Assembly: GCF_009709555.1 (NCBI RefSeq)
Contig: NZ_WJBG01000150.1
Location: 1-64,000 of the forward strand
DNA: 64,000 nt
Reading direction: 5' to 3'
DNA from: Streptomyces blattellae
GTDB lineage: Bacteria; Actinomycetota; Actinomycetes; Streptomycetales; Streptomycetaceae
Below the pieces are notes generated by a model. That model did not search any database. It saw only the letters and a program-made list of their open reading frames with translations, and was not told where the DNA came from. A program made the translations under genes and the position numbers. This document shows positions 18,375 to 27,326 of the stretch, piece by piece (position 1 is the first letter of the stretch; each line of letters begins with the position of its first letter).

Positions 18375-19309
18375 ACGGCTTCGTGCTCTGGGTCTGCGCG
18401 CTGGGGCCGGTGCTGCTCGCCGAGGCCCTGCTGGCCCGCTACGAGGTGCTCGCCTACAGCGCCGGCTGGCGGGCGCCCGTCACCGAGCTCCCGGAGGGCG
18501 TGCCCTACGCCCGAGGCGCGGCCCCCGAGAGTCCCCCGGACGCGTACCTGGTCTACCTGGACGGCATCGGGAAGCGCCGGGTCCGTGACACCCGGGACGG
18601 CGGCCAGCTGGTCAAGGCCGTGCTCGCCGGAGCGCCGGAACTGCGGGTGCTGGGTCAGGTGCAGCCCTACTCGCCGCTGGCCGACCCGCTCGCCGACCGG
18701 CCGGTGTGGGCGTGGCTGCGCCACCACATCGGGCTGCTGCTGTTCCTGCACAACGTCATGCAGGTCTTCGTCGCCGCCGACCACCGCTACCGGCCCCTGT
18801 ACAACCGGGCCGTCGGCTCCCAGATCGCCACCCAGCTACGGCTCGCCGGCTACCGGCCCGACAGCGGCATCCCCGTGGTGCTGCTCAGCTACAGCGGAGG
18901 CGCGCAGGTCGCCACCGGCGCGGTGGACGAACTGCACACCCAGTTGCGCTGCCCGCTCCTGCTGATCACGCTCGGCGGGTTCCACAACGGCGCCAACGAC
19001 CTCACCCACGCCGCGCATGTGCATCGGCTGACCAGCGCGAGCGACCGGATCGAGCGGGTCGGCACCTGGATCTTCCCCCAGCGCTGGCGCCTGTTCCGCC
19101 GCAGCGGATGGAACCGCGCCGCCCGCGCCGGGAAGATCACCGTGCACCGGCTCGACCCGGCCACTCACCTCGGGCCGCGCGGCTACATCAGCCCCGAGGG
19201 CAGACTGGCCGATGGCCGCAGCTACCTCGACCACACCACCGACACCGTGATCTCCATCATCCGGGCCCGCCACGGTACGACCCCGGCGACGGACAGCCCG
19301 TTGACATGA
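18371..19309 (+). CDS. Putative membrane-anchored alpha/beta-fold protein
   Basis: A 312-residue protein starting at ATG 18371, which overlaps the preceding stop (ATGA). A single N-terminal hydrophobic segment (GFVLWVCALGPVLLAEALLA) precedes a soluble domain. IPVVLLSYSGGAQVATGAV resembles a nucleophile elbow in an alpha/beta hydrolase (S-Y-S-G-G), and a Gly-rich LLITLGGFHNGAND follows. A His in the HTTDTVISIIRARH tail could be catalytic. No exact family is recognised. It ends the patatin-glycosyltransferase operon. Confidence 0.72.
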   Translation: MNGFVLWVCALGPVLLAEALLARYEVLAYSAGWRAPVTELPEGVPYARGAAPESPPDAYLVYLDGIGKRRVRDTRDGGQLVKAVLAGAPELRVLGQVQPYSPLADPLADRPVWAWLRHHIGLLLFLHNVMQVFVAADHRYRPLYNRAVGSQIATQLRLAGYRPDSGIPVVLLSYSGGAQVATGAVDELHTQLRCPLLLITLGGFHNGANDLTHAAHVHRLTSASDRIERVGTWIFPQRWRLFRRSGWNRAARAGKITVHRLDPATHLGPRGYISPEGRLADGRSYLDHTTDTVISIIRARHGTTPATDSPLT

Positions 19310-19338
19310 CGCGCTGTTCCGGATCGGAAAGCGGCAGG

Positions 19339-20268
19339 TCAGGCGCTGGCTTCCACCTGGAGGGCGGCGGCGCGGTCGACGTCGAGTCCCGCGACCAGGC
19401 CGCGCAGTACGGGGCCGTACTCCGGGTGGGCGAGGCCGAACGCCATCTGGGCGACCAGGTAGTCGGCCGGGTTGCCGGTGTCGTACCAGCGGCCCTTGAT
19501 GACCTGCCCGTACACCGCGCGGGTGGCGGCGTAGGCGTTGATGGCGTCGGTCAGGTAGACCTCGCCGGTCCTGTGCTCGTACCAGCGGCGGGTCTGCTCA
19601 CGCAGTTCGTCGATGATGCCGGGGGTGATGACGTAGCCGCCGATGGCCGCGTACGACGACGGGGCGGCGGCCGGTTCGGGCTTCTCGACCAGCCCGGTGA
19701 TGCGCAGCTGGCCGTCGCCGAGGTCTTCCTTGACGATGGGCACGCCGTAGCGCTGGGACTCGGTAGGGTCCATCGGCAAGAGGGCCAGCACCGGGCAGCC
19801 GGTCTGCTCGTACGCGCGGATCAGCTGCTGGGCTCGGGGGACCTCGGCCACGAAGACGTCGTCGGGCCACAGCACCAGCACCGGCTCGTCGCCGAAGGCG
19901 CGGGCGGCGTTCAGCACCGGGGTGCCGTTGCCGTACGGGCCGTACTGGTCCAGATAGGTGATGTGGCCCCGGCGGGCCAGCTCCGCGACCTCCTCCACCG
20001 CGTCCGCGTAGGCCGTCTTGCCGTCGGCGCGGAGTTGTTCGACGAGTGCGGGGTTGGGCCGGAAGTGCTCCTGGATGAGGCTCTTGCCGCCGGAGACGAC
20101 GATGGTGATGTCGGTGATACCGGAATCCACCAACTCGCGGACGGTGTGCTCGATGACCGGCTTGTCGCCGACCGGGAGCATCTCCTTCGGTGTCGCCTTC
20201 GTCAGGGGCAGCAGACGGGAACCGAGTCCGGCGGCCGGGATCACGGCCCTGCGAATCGTCGGGGACAT
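19339..20268 (-). CDS. galU: UTP-glucose-1-phosphate uridylyltransferase
   Basis: A 309-residue nucleotidyltransferase forming UDP-glucose from UTP and glucose-1-phosphate. The N-terminus has the nucleotide-binding/catalytic block GLGSRLLPLTKATPKEMLPV, then KPVIEHTVREL. The middle has VLWPDDVFVAEVP and the family block EKPEPAAAPSSYAAIGGYV. The frame is open beyond 20268, but this ATG has GAGAGA upstream and matches GalU N-termini. It lies convergent with the patatin operon. UDP-glucose could feed its glycosyltransferase and the glycan locus at 32-42 kb. Confidence 0.94.
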   Translation of the reverse strand: MSPTIRRAVIPAAGLGSRLLPLTKATPKEMLPVGDKPVIEHTVRELVDSGITDITIVVSGGKSLIQEHFRPNPALVEQLRADGKTAYADAVEEVAELARRGHITYLDQYGPYGNGTPVLNAARAFGDEPVLVLWPDDVFVAEVPRAQQLIRAYEQTGCPVLALLPMDPTESQRYGVPIVKEDLGDGQLRITGLVEKPEPAAAPSSYAAIGGYVITPGIIDELREQTRRWYEHRTGEVYLTDAINAYAATRAVYGQVIKGRWYDTGNPADYLVAQMAFGLAHPEYGPVLRGLVAGLDVDRAAALQVEASA

Positions 20269-20435
20269 CAGGTCTCTCTCGGTCGAGCGGCACACCGCAC
20301 CGGCCGGCACGGTACACGCCGACGCTACCAACGCCTCCGCCCGCCGCGCCGATCGCCCGTCCCACCCATCGCTGCCGTGAGCTGGGGTAGTGCCCGGCCC
20401 GCGGAGCACTCGGACGGGCCCGCCGGGACGCTTTC
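20269..20435. other. Divergent gap between galU and an ECF sigma gene
   Basis: No gene is supported. The galU promoter should lie here; no clear hexamers are visible. The weak ECF41-like site follows at 20436. Confidence 0.35.
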
Positions 20436-20462
20436 TGTCACACATGGGCCGCCGGGCTTGTC
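20436..20462 (+). promoter_or_regulatory. Weak ECF41-like promoter
   Basis: TGTCACA (20436-20442) and CTTGTC (20457-20462) have the same 14 bp spacing as the three better sites, but the downstream block matches CCGGTC at only 4 of 6 positions. It lies 120 bp before the ECF sigma start, so it could be an autoregulatory promoter with a long leader. Confidence 0.4.
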
Positions 20463-20581
20463 CTGGTTCACATGTGACGCGAGCCGGATCCGGACACGCT
20501 TCGACTACCGGGTACGGGACGAGGGACGCGTGCTGCGCGAGCACAATGAGACCTTCTGGGTGTGGCGTGAGGGAGGGACCG

Positions 20582-21478
20582 ATGGACGCCGAGGACGACG
20601 CGGGCTCCCTCGACCGGGCCGCAAGGGATTTCATCGCGGCGCGTCCCCGCCTGTTCGGCATCGCGTACCGCGTGCTCGGCAGCGCCTCGGAAGCCGAGGA
20701 CATCGTCCAGGAGGCGTGGTTGCGGTGGCAGAACACCGACCGCACCGACATCCATGAGCCGACGGCGTTCCTGGCTACGGTCACCGCGCGTCTGGCGATC
20801 AACTTGGCCCAGTCAGCCCGGATGCGGCGTGAGTCGTACGTCGGGCCCTGGCTGCCCGAGCCCATCGACACCAGCGTGGATCCGCAGTTGGGAGCGGAAC
20901 GGGCGGAGGCGCTCGACCTGGCGGTGCTCTTTCTCCTGGAGAAGCTCAACCCCGTGGAACGGGCCGCCTACGTGTTGCGGGAGGCCTTCGACTACCCGTA
21001 CAAGCAGATCGCGGCCGTCCTGGAGACGAGCGAAGCGAATACACGCCAGCTGGTCAGCCGTGCACGGAAGCATCTGACCGCGGAACGCAGGGAGCCGGTC
21101 AGCTCTGCCGATCACCGACGTCTGCTGGAGGTGTTCCTCGCCGCGGCACAGACCGGCGACCTCTCGGTGCTGGAGGAGCTGCTCACCGCGGACGTGGTCA
21201 GCTACTCCGACGGCGGAGGGATCCGCGGGGCATCCAGGATTCCGGTCGTCGGGCGTTCACGCGTCTCCCGGTACCTCGCCGCCTTCGCCCCGGCATTCTG
21301 GCCCCCGACCACCGTCCGCTGGGTCGAGGCCAACGGCAGGCCGGCCGTCCTCGTCTCGGCCGACGGCAAAGCCGTGGCCCTGCTGTCCATCGAAGCGTCA
21401 GCACACGGTGTCGAACGCATCATGTGGGTCATGAACCCGGCGAAGCTGGCTCCCTACGCGGCTTCACTGAACAGCTGA
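20582..21478 (+). CDS. ECF41-family RNA polymerase sigma factor
   Basis: A 298-residue ECF sigma factor with a fused C-terminal SnoaL-like domain. Region 2 is LFGIAYRVLGSASEAEDIVQEAWLRW. The linker has the ECF41 hallmark GPWLPEPIDTS. Region 4 is LNPVERAAYVLREAFDYPYKQIAAVLETSEANTRQ in two adjoining helices. The C-terminal domain has DGGG (YSDGGGIRG) and NPAKL near the end, close to the ECF41 motifs DGGGK and NPDKL, which tune activity in place of an anti-sigma factor. ATG 20582 has GAGGGAGGG upstream. It faces the flavoprotein gene 92 bp downstream, which has its own matching promoter motif. Confidence 0.92.
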   Translation: MDAEDDAGSLDRAARDFIAARPRLFGIAYRVLGSASEAEDIVQEAWLRWQNTDRTDIHEPTAFLATVTARLAINLAQSARMRRESYVGPWLPEPIDTSVDPQLGAERAEALDLAVLFLLEKLNPVERAAYVLREAFDYPYKQIAAVLETSEANTRQLVSRARKHLTAERREPVSSADHRRLLEVFLAAAQTGDLSVLEELLTADVVSYSDGGGIRGASRIPVVGRSRVSRYLAAFAPAFWPPTTVRWVEANGRPAVLVSADGKAVALLSIEASAHGVERIMWVMNPAKLAPYAASLNS

Positions 21479-21507
21479 CGACAGCGTGCCCGTTCCCGAC
21501 CCGGACG

Positions 21508-21534
21508 TGTCACAGATTCCGGGACAGCCCGGTC
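21508..21534 (+). promoter_or_regulatory. ECF41-like promoter, TGTCACA-N14-CCGGTC
   Basis: TGTCACA (21508-21514) and CCGGTC (21529-21534), 14 bp apart, lie between the ECF41-type sigma gene and the flavoprotein, 36 bp before the latter's start. ECF41 genes typically control the adjacent oxidoreductase-type gene, so position and sequence agree. Confidence 0.6.
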
Positions 21535-21569
21535 GTACTGGGTGAGACCCAAGGCGATCGGAGCGGACC

Positions 21570-23069
21570 GTGGCCATCAGCGAACAACGTCTTTCCACCA
21601 TGGTGCTGGTGATCGGCACCGGAGGAGCTGGGCTGCGAGCAGCCATCGAACTGGCCGAGGCCGGCATGGATGTCCTCGCGGTCGGCAAGCGTCCCAAGGA
21701 CGACGCCCATACGGCACTCGCTGCCGGGGGAATCAACGCAGCCCTGGCCACGATGGATCCCGAGGACAGCTGGCGGCAGCACGCGGCGGACACGCTCAAA
21801 GAGAGTTATCTGCTCGCCGACCCCCGCACCGTGCGGATCGTCGCCCAGGGCGCCGCTCGGGGCATCGACGATCTGGAGCGTTACGGCATGGCTTTCGCCA
21901 GGGAGGAGGACGGCCGGATCTCCCAGCGGTTCTTCGGCGCGCACAAGTTCCGGCGGACCGCCTTCGCCGGTGACTACACGGGACTGGAGATCCAGCGCAC
22001 GCTCATCAGGCGCGCGGACCAGCTCAAGATCCCGGTGCTGGAAGGCGTCTACATCACCCGGCTCCTGGTGCATGACGGTGCCGTCTTCGGCGCATACGGC
22101 TTCGACCTCACCGACGGGACGCGCTATCTGATCCACGCGGACGCCGTGATTCTTGCCGCGGGTGGCCACACCCGCATCTGGCGGCGCACGTCCTCGCGGC
22201 GCGACGAGAACACCGGGGACTCCTTCCGTCTGGCCGTGGAGGCCGGCGCCCGTCTGCGCGACCCCGAGCTGGTCCAGTTCCATCCTTCGGGCATCATCGA
22301 GCCGGAGAACGCGGCCGGCACCCTCGTCAGCGAGGCCGCCCGGGGTGAGGGCGGGATCCTGCGCAATGCCCTCGGGGAACGGTTCATGGCGCGCTACGAC
22401 CCTGACCGCATGGAGCTGTCCACGCGCGACCGCGTGGCCCTGGCCGCCTACACCGAGATCAAGGAAGGGCGCGGGACGCCGAAGGGCGGCGTATGGCTCG
22501 ACGTCTCCCATCTGCCCCGGCAGACGATCATGTCGCGGCTCCCCCGCGTCTACCAGACGCTGCTGGACCTGCAGATGCTGGACATCACCCGCGAGCCGAT
22601 CGAGATCGCGCCGACCGCCCACTACTCGATGGGCGGAGTGTGGGTACGCCCTGAGGACCACAGCACGGACGTGCGTGGGCTGTACGCCATCGGCGAGGCG
22701 TCGAGCGGGCTGCACGGTGCCAATCGCCTCGGTGGGAACAGCCTCATCGAGCTGCTGGTCTTCGGCCGCATCACGGGCCGGGCGGCAGCCGCCCACGCAC
22801 AGTCCCTGACCGTGCAACGCCGGTCGCCGTCAGCGATCGCGCAGGCCCGCGCGGAGATCGACGATCTTCTCGTCGCTGATGGAGCGGAGAACGTCCGCGC
22901 GCTGCAACGCGCCATCCGCAACACCATGACCGAGCATGCCGGAGTCGTACGCGACGAGGAGGGCCTTCGCGCCGGGCTGGCTGAGCTGGGCGTGATCGAG
23001 AAGAGGATGGACGACATGGGCATCCATCCCGACATCGCCGGCTACCAGGATCTGGCCCACGCCTTCGAT
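21570..23069 (+). pseudogene. SdhA/FrdA-type flavoprotein, 3' truncated
   Basis: About 500 residues of a fumarate reductase/succinate dehydrogenase-type flavoprotein (or L-aspartate oxidase relative). It has the FAD motif VIGTGGAGLRAAIELAEAG, AAGGINAAL, the substrate block QFHPSGIIEPENAAGTLVSEA, TAHYSMGGVWV and GEASSGLHGANRLGGNSL. The C-terminal helical domain starts normally but stops at YQDLAHAFD. At 23069 the sequence switches abruptly to the start of an antisense HAD gene, so about 70 residues are lost. The frame nevertheless stays open to 25850. Most of the active site is present, so residual function is possible. Start ATG? The frame opens with GTG 21570. Confidence 0.75.
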
Positions 23070-23070
23070 C

Positions 23071-23131
23071 CGTCCACGAGAGTTCCCAGGATGTCGAACA
23101 CGACCAGATCGATGTCAGCGCGCGCGGGCAT
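23071..23131 (-). pseudogene. HAD-family phosphatase, N-terminal stub
   Basis: From ATG 23131 the minus strand reads MPARADIDLVVFDILGTLVD, the start of a HAD-superfamily hydrolase with the nucleophile motif DxLGT. After about 20 residues, at about 23071, the frame enters the reverse complement of the flavoprotein gene. Only the first catalytic motif survives. Confidence 0.65.
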
Positions 23132-23231
23132 ACCGCATGGTAATCCACCCCGGCCATATCCGGATCCGCACGGTCGGGACGGATGCGGAGCCCGGCTTCT
23201 CGTGATTGCAGCGGGTGTGCCAAAGCGACGC

Positions 23232-23660
23232 CTATTCGCTTTCCGCGGGCGACACCGTCCCGCCGGCCGATTGCTGGTCGGCGTCCATGGAAAGGACTTT
23301 TTCCAAGCGCGGAAGGTCACCGGCCTGGGCTGCCGCGAAGAATGCCTGGACGAGCCGCCGGTATGCGATGGAGTCCACGGGCTGCTTGCGACGGTTCCCG
23401 GCGAGGCGGGACTGGGCACGGGTGACCTGCTGGCGCGCATTGACCACGCTGAGGTGCAGGATCTCGGAGATGCTGCTGTAGGGGTAGCCGAATCCCTCCC
23501 GCAGGACATACGCGGCGCGTTGCCGCGGCGTGAGTGCTTCCATCAGCAGGAGGACCGCTCTTTCGACGGCGTCGCGCCCTTCGGCTGCCGCTTCCGGGGT
23601 TGCGCGGGTGTCCACCGCTTCGGGGAGCCAGGGGCCGGCCGAGGACTCTCGCCGTCTCCA
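23232..23660 (-). pseudogene. ECF41-like sigma factor, internal fragment
   Basis: The minus strand encodes RRRESSAGPWLPEAVDT (linker), region 4 (LTPRQRAAYVLREGFGYPYSSISEIL, in part), and the start of a SnoaL-type domain (YRRLVQAFFAAAQAGDLPRLEKVL), then stops at 23232. All of region 2 is missing on one side and most of the C-terminal domain (DGGGK, NPDKL) on the other. It abuts the LuxR piece at about 23660. It is thus the remains of a fourth ECF sigma paralogue in this 10 kb stretch. Confidence 0.75.
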
Positions 23661-23667
23661 GGCTCCC

Positions 23668-25850
23668 GAAAACTGCTCGACTCGGTCGTCACGGGTCCGC
23701 TCGACAAGCGGGTGCGCGACCGCATCGTCGCCGAGACCCGCGGCAACCCGCTTGCGCTGCTCGAACTGCCCCGCGAGTTGAGCACCCTGGATCTGGCCGA
23801 CGACTTCGGGCGCCCTGACGCGACGCCTCTGGCGAACCAGCTTGAGAAGAGCTTTCTCCAGCGTGTCCGGTCGCTCCCGGCCGAGACGCAACGCCTGCTG
23901 TTCACCGCCGCCGCCGAGCCGGTGGGGGACGTGACGTTGTTGAGGCGTGCGGCGGAACTGCTGGGCGTCGCCATGGACACCGCCGCGGTGAACGCAGAAG
24001 CGTCAGGGCTGATCACCCTCGGTGCCTGGGTGCGCTTCCGGCACCCGCTGGTGCGCTCGGCGGTCTATCGCATGGCGGGCCTGGACGACCGGCGCGAGGT
24101 CCACAGAGCGCTGGCCGACGCGACCGACGCCGAACTCGATCCCGACCGCCGGGCATGGCATCTGGCACGCGCGACGGCGGCGCCGGACGAGGCGGTCGCC
24201 GCCGAACTGGAGCGCTCGGCGGGCCGGGCGCAGGCGCGGGGCGGTGTCGCCGCGGCTGCCGCCTTTCTCGATCGGGCTGCCGAGCTGACCCCCGACCCGG
24301 CACGCCGCGGCGCCAGGGCGCTGGCAGCGGCGCAGGCCAAGTACCAGGCCGGCGCGTTCGAGGCCGCGCGAGAACTGGCGGACGCGGCGGAGCTGGGTCC
24401 GCTGGACGAACTCGGGGCCGCGCAGGCGAAACTGCTGCGCGGGCGGATCATGTCCGCGGCCCAGAGCGCCAGCACCGGTCTGCCCACGCTGCTCGAAGCG
24501 GCCAAGCGATTCGAGACGCTCGACGCCAGGATCGCCCGCGAGACCTACCGGGACGCGATCTACGCGGCTCTCACCGCCGGCCGGCTGCCGAGGGGCGGCG
24601 TCCTCGACGTGGCCAACGCCGTGCTCAGCGCACCGACGCCCGGTGAACCGACGCGTGACGATCTCCTCCTGGACGGCGTGGCGCGGGTGACGACGGACGG
24701 TTACGCCGCCGGCGCACCGCTGGTGCTCCAGGCGCTGACCGTATTCCGTACCGAAGGGGCCACCAAGGAAGAGGGACTCGGCTGGCTCCCGCTCGCCTGC
24801 CGCATGGCTCACAGCACATGGGACTTCGAGACCTGGTCCGTGCTCTCGGCGCGGTTGGTCGACCTGGCCCGCGAGACGGGCGCGTTGTCCATACTGCCGT
24901 CGGCTCTGCTGCTGCGTCTGTCGAACCGGGTCTTCGCCGGCGACCTCGCCCTGGCCGACTCGCTTGTCGTGGAGGCGTCCGCGATCGGCGAGGCGATCGG
25001 CAGCAGCTTCTTCGCGCACTACGGAGCGCTGGTCGTCGAGCCGTGGAAGGGCCGGGAGTCCTCGACCCGCCGGGCGATCGATGCCATCACCCAAGACCTT
25101 CTGCTCCGCGGGGAAGGCAAGGCGGTGACCGCCACGCAGTGGGCGGCGGCGGTGCTCTACAACGGCCTCGGTCGGTACGAGGAGGCCTATGCGGCGGCGA
25201 AGCGCGGCTGCGAGAACCTGTCGGAACTCGGCCTGTCGCTGCAGTCGATGGTTGAGCTGACCGAGGCGTCCGTACGCCTCGGGCGGCCGGAACACGCTGC
25301 CGAGGCGGTCCAGAGGATCGGCGAGATGGCGCAGGCCAGCGGCACTGACTGGGCTCTTGGCACCTCGGCCTGCGCCCATGCTCTGGTGAGCGACGGGCAG
25401 GTCGCCGACGCTTTGTATCGTGAGGCGATCGAGCGGCTCGGCACCACCGAGGTGCGGATGGAGAGCGCGCGCGTCCGGCTGCTCTACGGCGAGTGGCTGC
25501 GTCGCGAGAACCGCCGTACCGATGCCCGTGCGCAGCTGGGCGCCGCCCACGACATGCTCAGCGGCATCGGGGCCGAGGCCTTCGCGGAACGCGCGCGACG
25601 CGAGTTGCAGGCCACGGGAGCCAAGGTGCGCAGGTACACCGCCGCGACAGACGTGGCGCTCACTCCTCAGGAAGCGCACATCGCTCGTCTCGTCGGCGAC
25701 GGCCTCACCAACCCCGAGATCGGCGCCCAGTTGTTCATCAGCCCGCACACGGTCGAGTGGCACCTGCGCAAGGTGTTCTCGAAGCTCGGCATCTCCTCCC
25801 GCAAGGAGATCCGCACCATGCGCCTCGCGGGCGAGGCTACGTCGGCCTAG
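23668..25850 (+). pseudogene. LuxR-family (LAL-type) regulator, N-terminally truncated
   Basis: About 727 codons of a large ATPase-type LuxR regulator. Homology begins abruptly at LLDSVVTGPLDKRVRDRIVAE and AETRGNPLALLELPREL, within the AAA lid region, so the Walker A and B portion is absent. Helical TPR-like repeats follow to about 25600, then a C-terminal LuxR HTH: LTPQEAHIARLVGDGLTNPE, ISPHTVEWHLRKVFSKLGI. It has no start codon of its own at the junction; it is in frame with the flavoprotein remnant. A shortened protein from an internal start would still bind DNA but lack the sensory ATPase. Confidence 0.72.
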
Positions 25851-25935
25851 GCCCTCCGGCCGCGACCGGATCTGCCGAGCCGATTCGGTTTCCATCGCAA
25901 CCGTATCGAATGAATGGGGGCGGTACCGTGGCCCC

Positions 25936-26415
25936 ATGACCACCGACGTTCCTCCCGAGACCACCGCCTCGCGTGCGACCGACCGGCCCGGGGACGCATC
26001 GCCTTTCGCTCTCGGCCTGCTGCTGCGCCGCGCGCACTGGCACGCGGCCACGGTGATGGCGGAGGCGCTCCGGCCCCTCGGAATCGAGCTGCGGCATTTC
26101 GCCGTGCTGATCGTGCTGGTCGACCGCGGGCCCACGGTGCAGCGGGACCTGGTCACGGCGACGGGGTCGGACAAGGCGGGGATCATGCGGGTCGTGGACG
26201 ACCTGGAGCGTAAGGGGCTGGCCGTGCGCAAGGCGGTTCCCGGGGACCGGCGGGTGCGCGCGGTGGAGATCACGCCGCAGGGCATCGAGCTTTTCGACGC
26301 GGCTCATGTGGCGGCGATGCCACTGGCTGAGCATCTGGTTGCCGGACTGGGTCCCGGCGAGGCCGAGCAACTGACCGACCTGCTGACCCGGTTCGCCCAT
26401 CCCCCGGGTCGGTGA
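25936..26415 (+). CDS. MarR-family transcriptional regulator
   Basis: A 159-residue winged-helix repressor. The HTH core is VQRDLVTATGSDKAGIMRVV, and the wing is KAVPGDRRVRAVEITPQG with the conserved DxR. The start at ATG 25936 is the family start; the longer frame is antiframe of the LuxR gene. It is convergent with the azoreductase gene, and both stop at a strong shared hairpin. MarR proteins usually sense phenolics or oxidants, so the azoreductase/nitroreductase pair nearby is a plausible but unproven target. Confidence 0.9.
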   Translation: MTTDVPPETTASRATDRPGDASPFALGLLLRRAHWHAATVMAEALRPLGIELRHFAVLIVLVDRGPTVQRDLVTATGSDKAGIMRVVDDLERKGLAVRKAVPGDRRVRAVEITPQGIELFDAAHVAAMPLAEHLVAGLGPGEAEQLTDLLTRFAHPPGR

Positions 26416-26476
26416 CCGACAGGCGCACCCGGACACGGGCCGGCTGCCGGGTGAGCCATGCCGTCGGCGGCGGGAA

Positions 26477-26513
26477 CGCCGTGTGACGCCCTGGGGCGAG
26501 GCGTCACACGGCG
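26477..26513. terminator. Bidirectional terminator, 14 bp perfect stem
   Basis: CGCCGTGTGACGCC (26477-26490) pairs perfectly with GGCGTCACACGGCG (26500-26513) around a 9-nt loop, midway between the convergent MarR and azoreductase stop codons. Confidence 0.8.
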
Positions 26514-26526
26514 ACCATGTCCGGGG

Positions 26527-27177
26527 CTATGCGGCGAAGCGCTCCGCGAACTCCTTGGCCTTGGCGGTCGCGTCCTCGAAGGCCCGCTCGCGGGAGGCCT
26601 GGTAGAGGGGGACCAGTTCGGACATGGCCGGGTTGCGGGGCGCCATGGTGAGTTCCGGGACGATGAAGTGGAGGTCCAGGCGGAGGGTGCCCTTGAGGAC
26701 GGCCTCCAGGTAGTTCTGGACGAACTCGAAGCCCTCGCGCGGGGTGCCCGGCGCGTAGGAGCCGCCGCGGCTGGCGACCACGATGACCGGAGTGCCCTGG
26801 GCGGACGGTGTCTCACCCGCGGTACGTCCGAGCAGCAGCACACTGTCCAGCCACGCCTTGAGCGTCGACGGAATCGAGAAGTTGTACATCGGGGCGCCGA
26901 TCAGGACGGTGTCCGCCTGCTCCAGTTCCTCGATGAGCTCCACGCGCGCGGCGAACGCGGCGGACTGCTCCGGGGTGCGCTCGGACGGGGCGGCGTAGCC
27001 GGCGGACCAGGCGTCGGCGGTGATGTGCGGGACGGGGTCGGAAGCGAGGTCGCGGTAGATCACCGTGCCTTCCGGGTGCTGCTCCTCCCAGGCCGTGCGG
27101 AAGGCAGCCGCGACCGAGCGGGACGAGGACGCCTCGCCAGGGAACACGGACGAGTCGATGTGCAGCAGCGTGGCCAT
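26527..27177 (-). CDS. azoR: FMN-dependent NADH-azoreductase
   Basis: A 216-residue flavodoxin-fold quinone/azo reductase. The N-terminus LLHIDSSVFPGEASSSRSVA is the FMN phosphate loop. PMYNFSIPSTLKAWLDSVL is the AzoR signature, and VVASRGGSYAPGTP the second FMN-binding loop. It reduces quinones, azo dyes and nitro compounds using NAD(P)H in the cytoplasm, as a protective enzyme. It is divergent from the nitroreductase across an unusually AT-rich 149 bp gap. Confidence 0.92.
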   Translation of the reverse strand: MATLLHIDSSVFPGEASSSRSVAAAFRTAWEEQHPEGTVIYRDLASDPVPHITADAWSAGYAAPSERTPEQSAAFAARVELIEELEQADTVLIGAPMYNFSIPSTLKAWLDSVLLLGRTAGETPSAQGTPVIVVASRGGSYAPGTPREGFEFVQNYLEAVLKGTLRLDLHFIVPELTMAPRNPAMSELVPLYQASRERAFEDATAKAKEFAERFAA

Positions 27178-27326
27178 GGACTTTCTCCAGAGAGCTGTGC
27201 CCCGGGGCAGGGGCCGCGGGCGATGGATGAATACTCAACGTTAGTTAAACGCGAGACTGTATTGAATGATACCATCGTGAGTGCAACGGAGGGGGGAAAC
27301 GTTGAGCACACGGGAGGTAGACGATC
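27178..27326. promoter_or_regulatory. AT-rich divergent promoter region
   Basis: The segment about 27225-27290 is far less GC-rich than its surroundings. It contains TTAAAC - 17 bp - GATACC on the plus strand (possible nitroreductase promoter) and TTGCAC - 17 bp - AATACA on the minus strand (possible azoreductase promoter). A small CGTT-N5-AACG inverted repeat (about 27238-27250) could be an operator for the divergent redox genes. Confidence 0.4.

Larger units (their letters stand above)
21570..25850 (+). other. Composite 1,426-codon open frame across four gene pieces
   Basis: An uninterrupted plus-strand frame joins the truncated flavoprotein, antisense DNA of a HAD fragment and a sigma-factor fragment, and the truncated LuxR regulator. 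It has no family match as a whole: the middle ~200 residues are antisense translation. Openness is a by-product of high GC. It should not be taken as one protein unless transcript or protein data show it. Confidence 0.7.
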
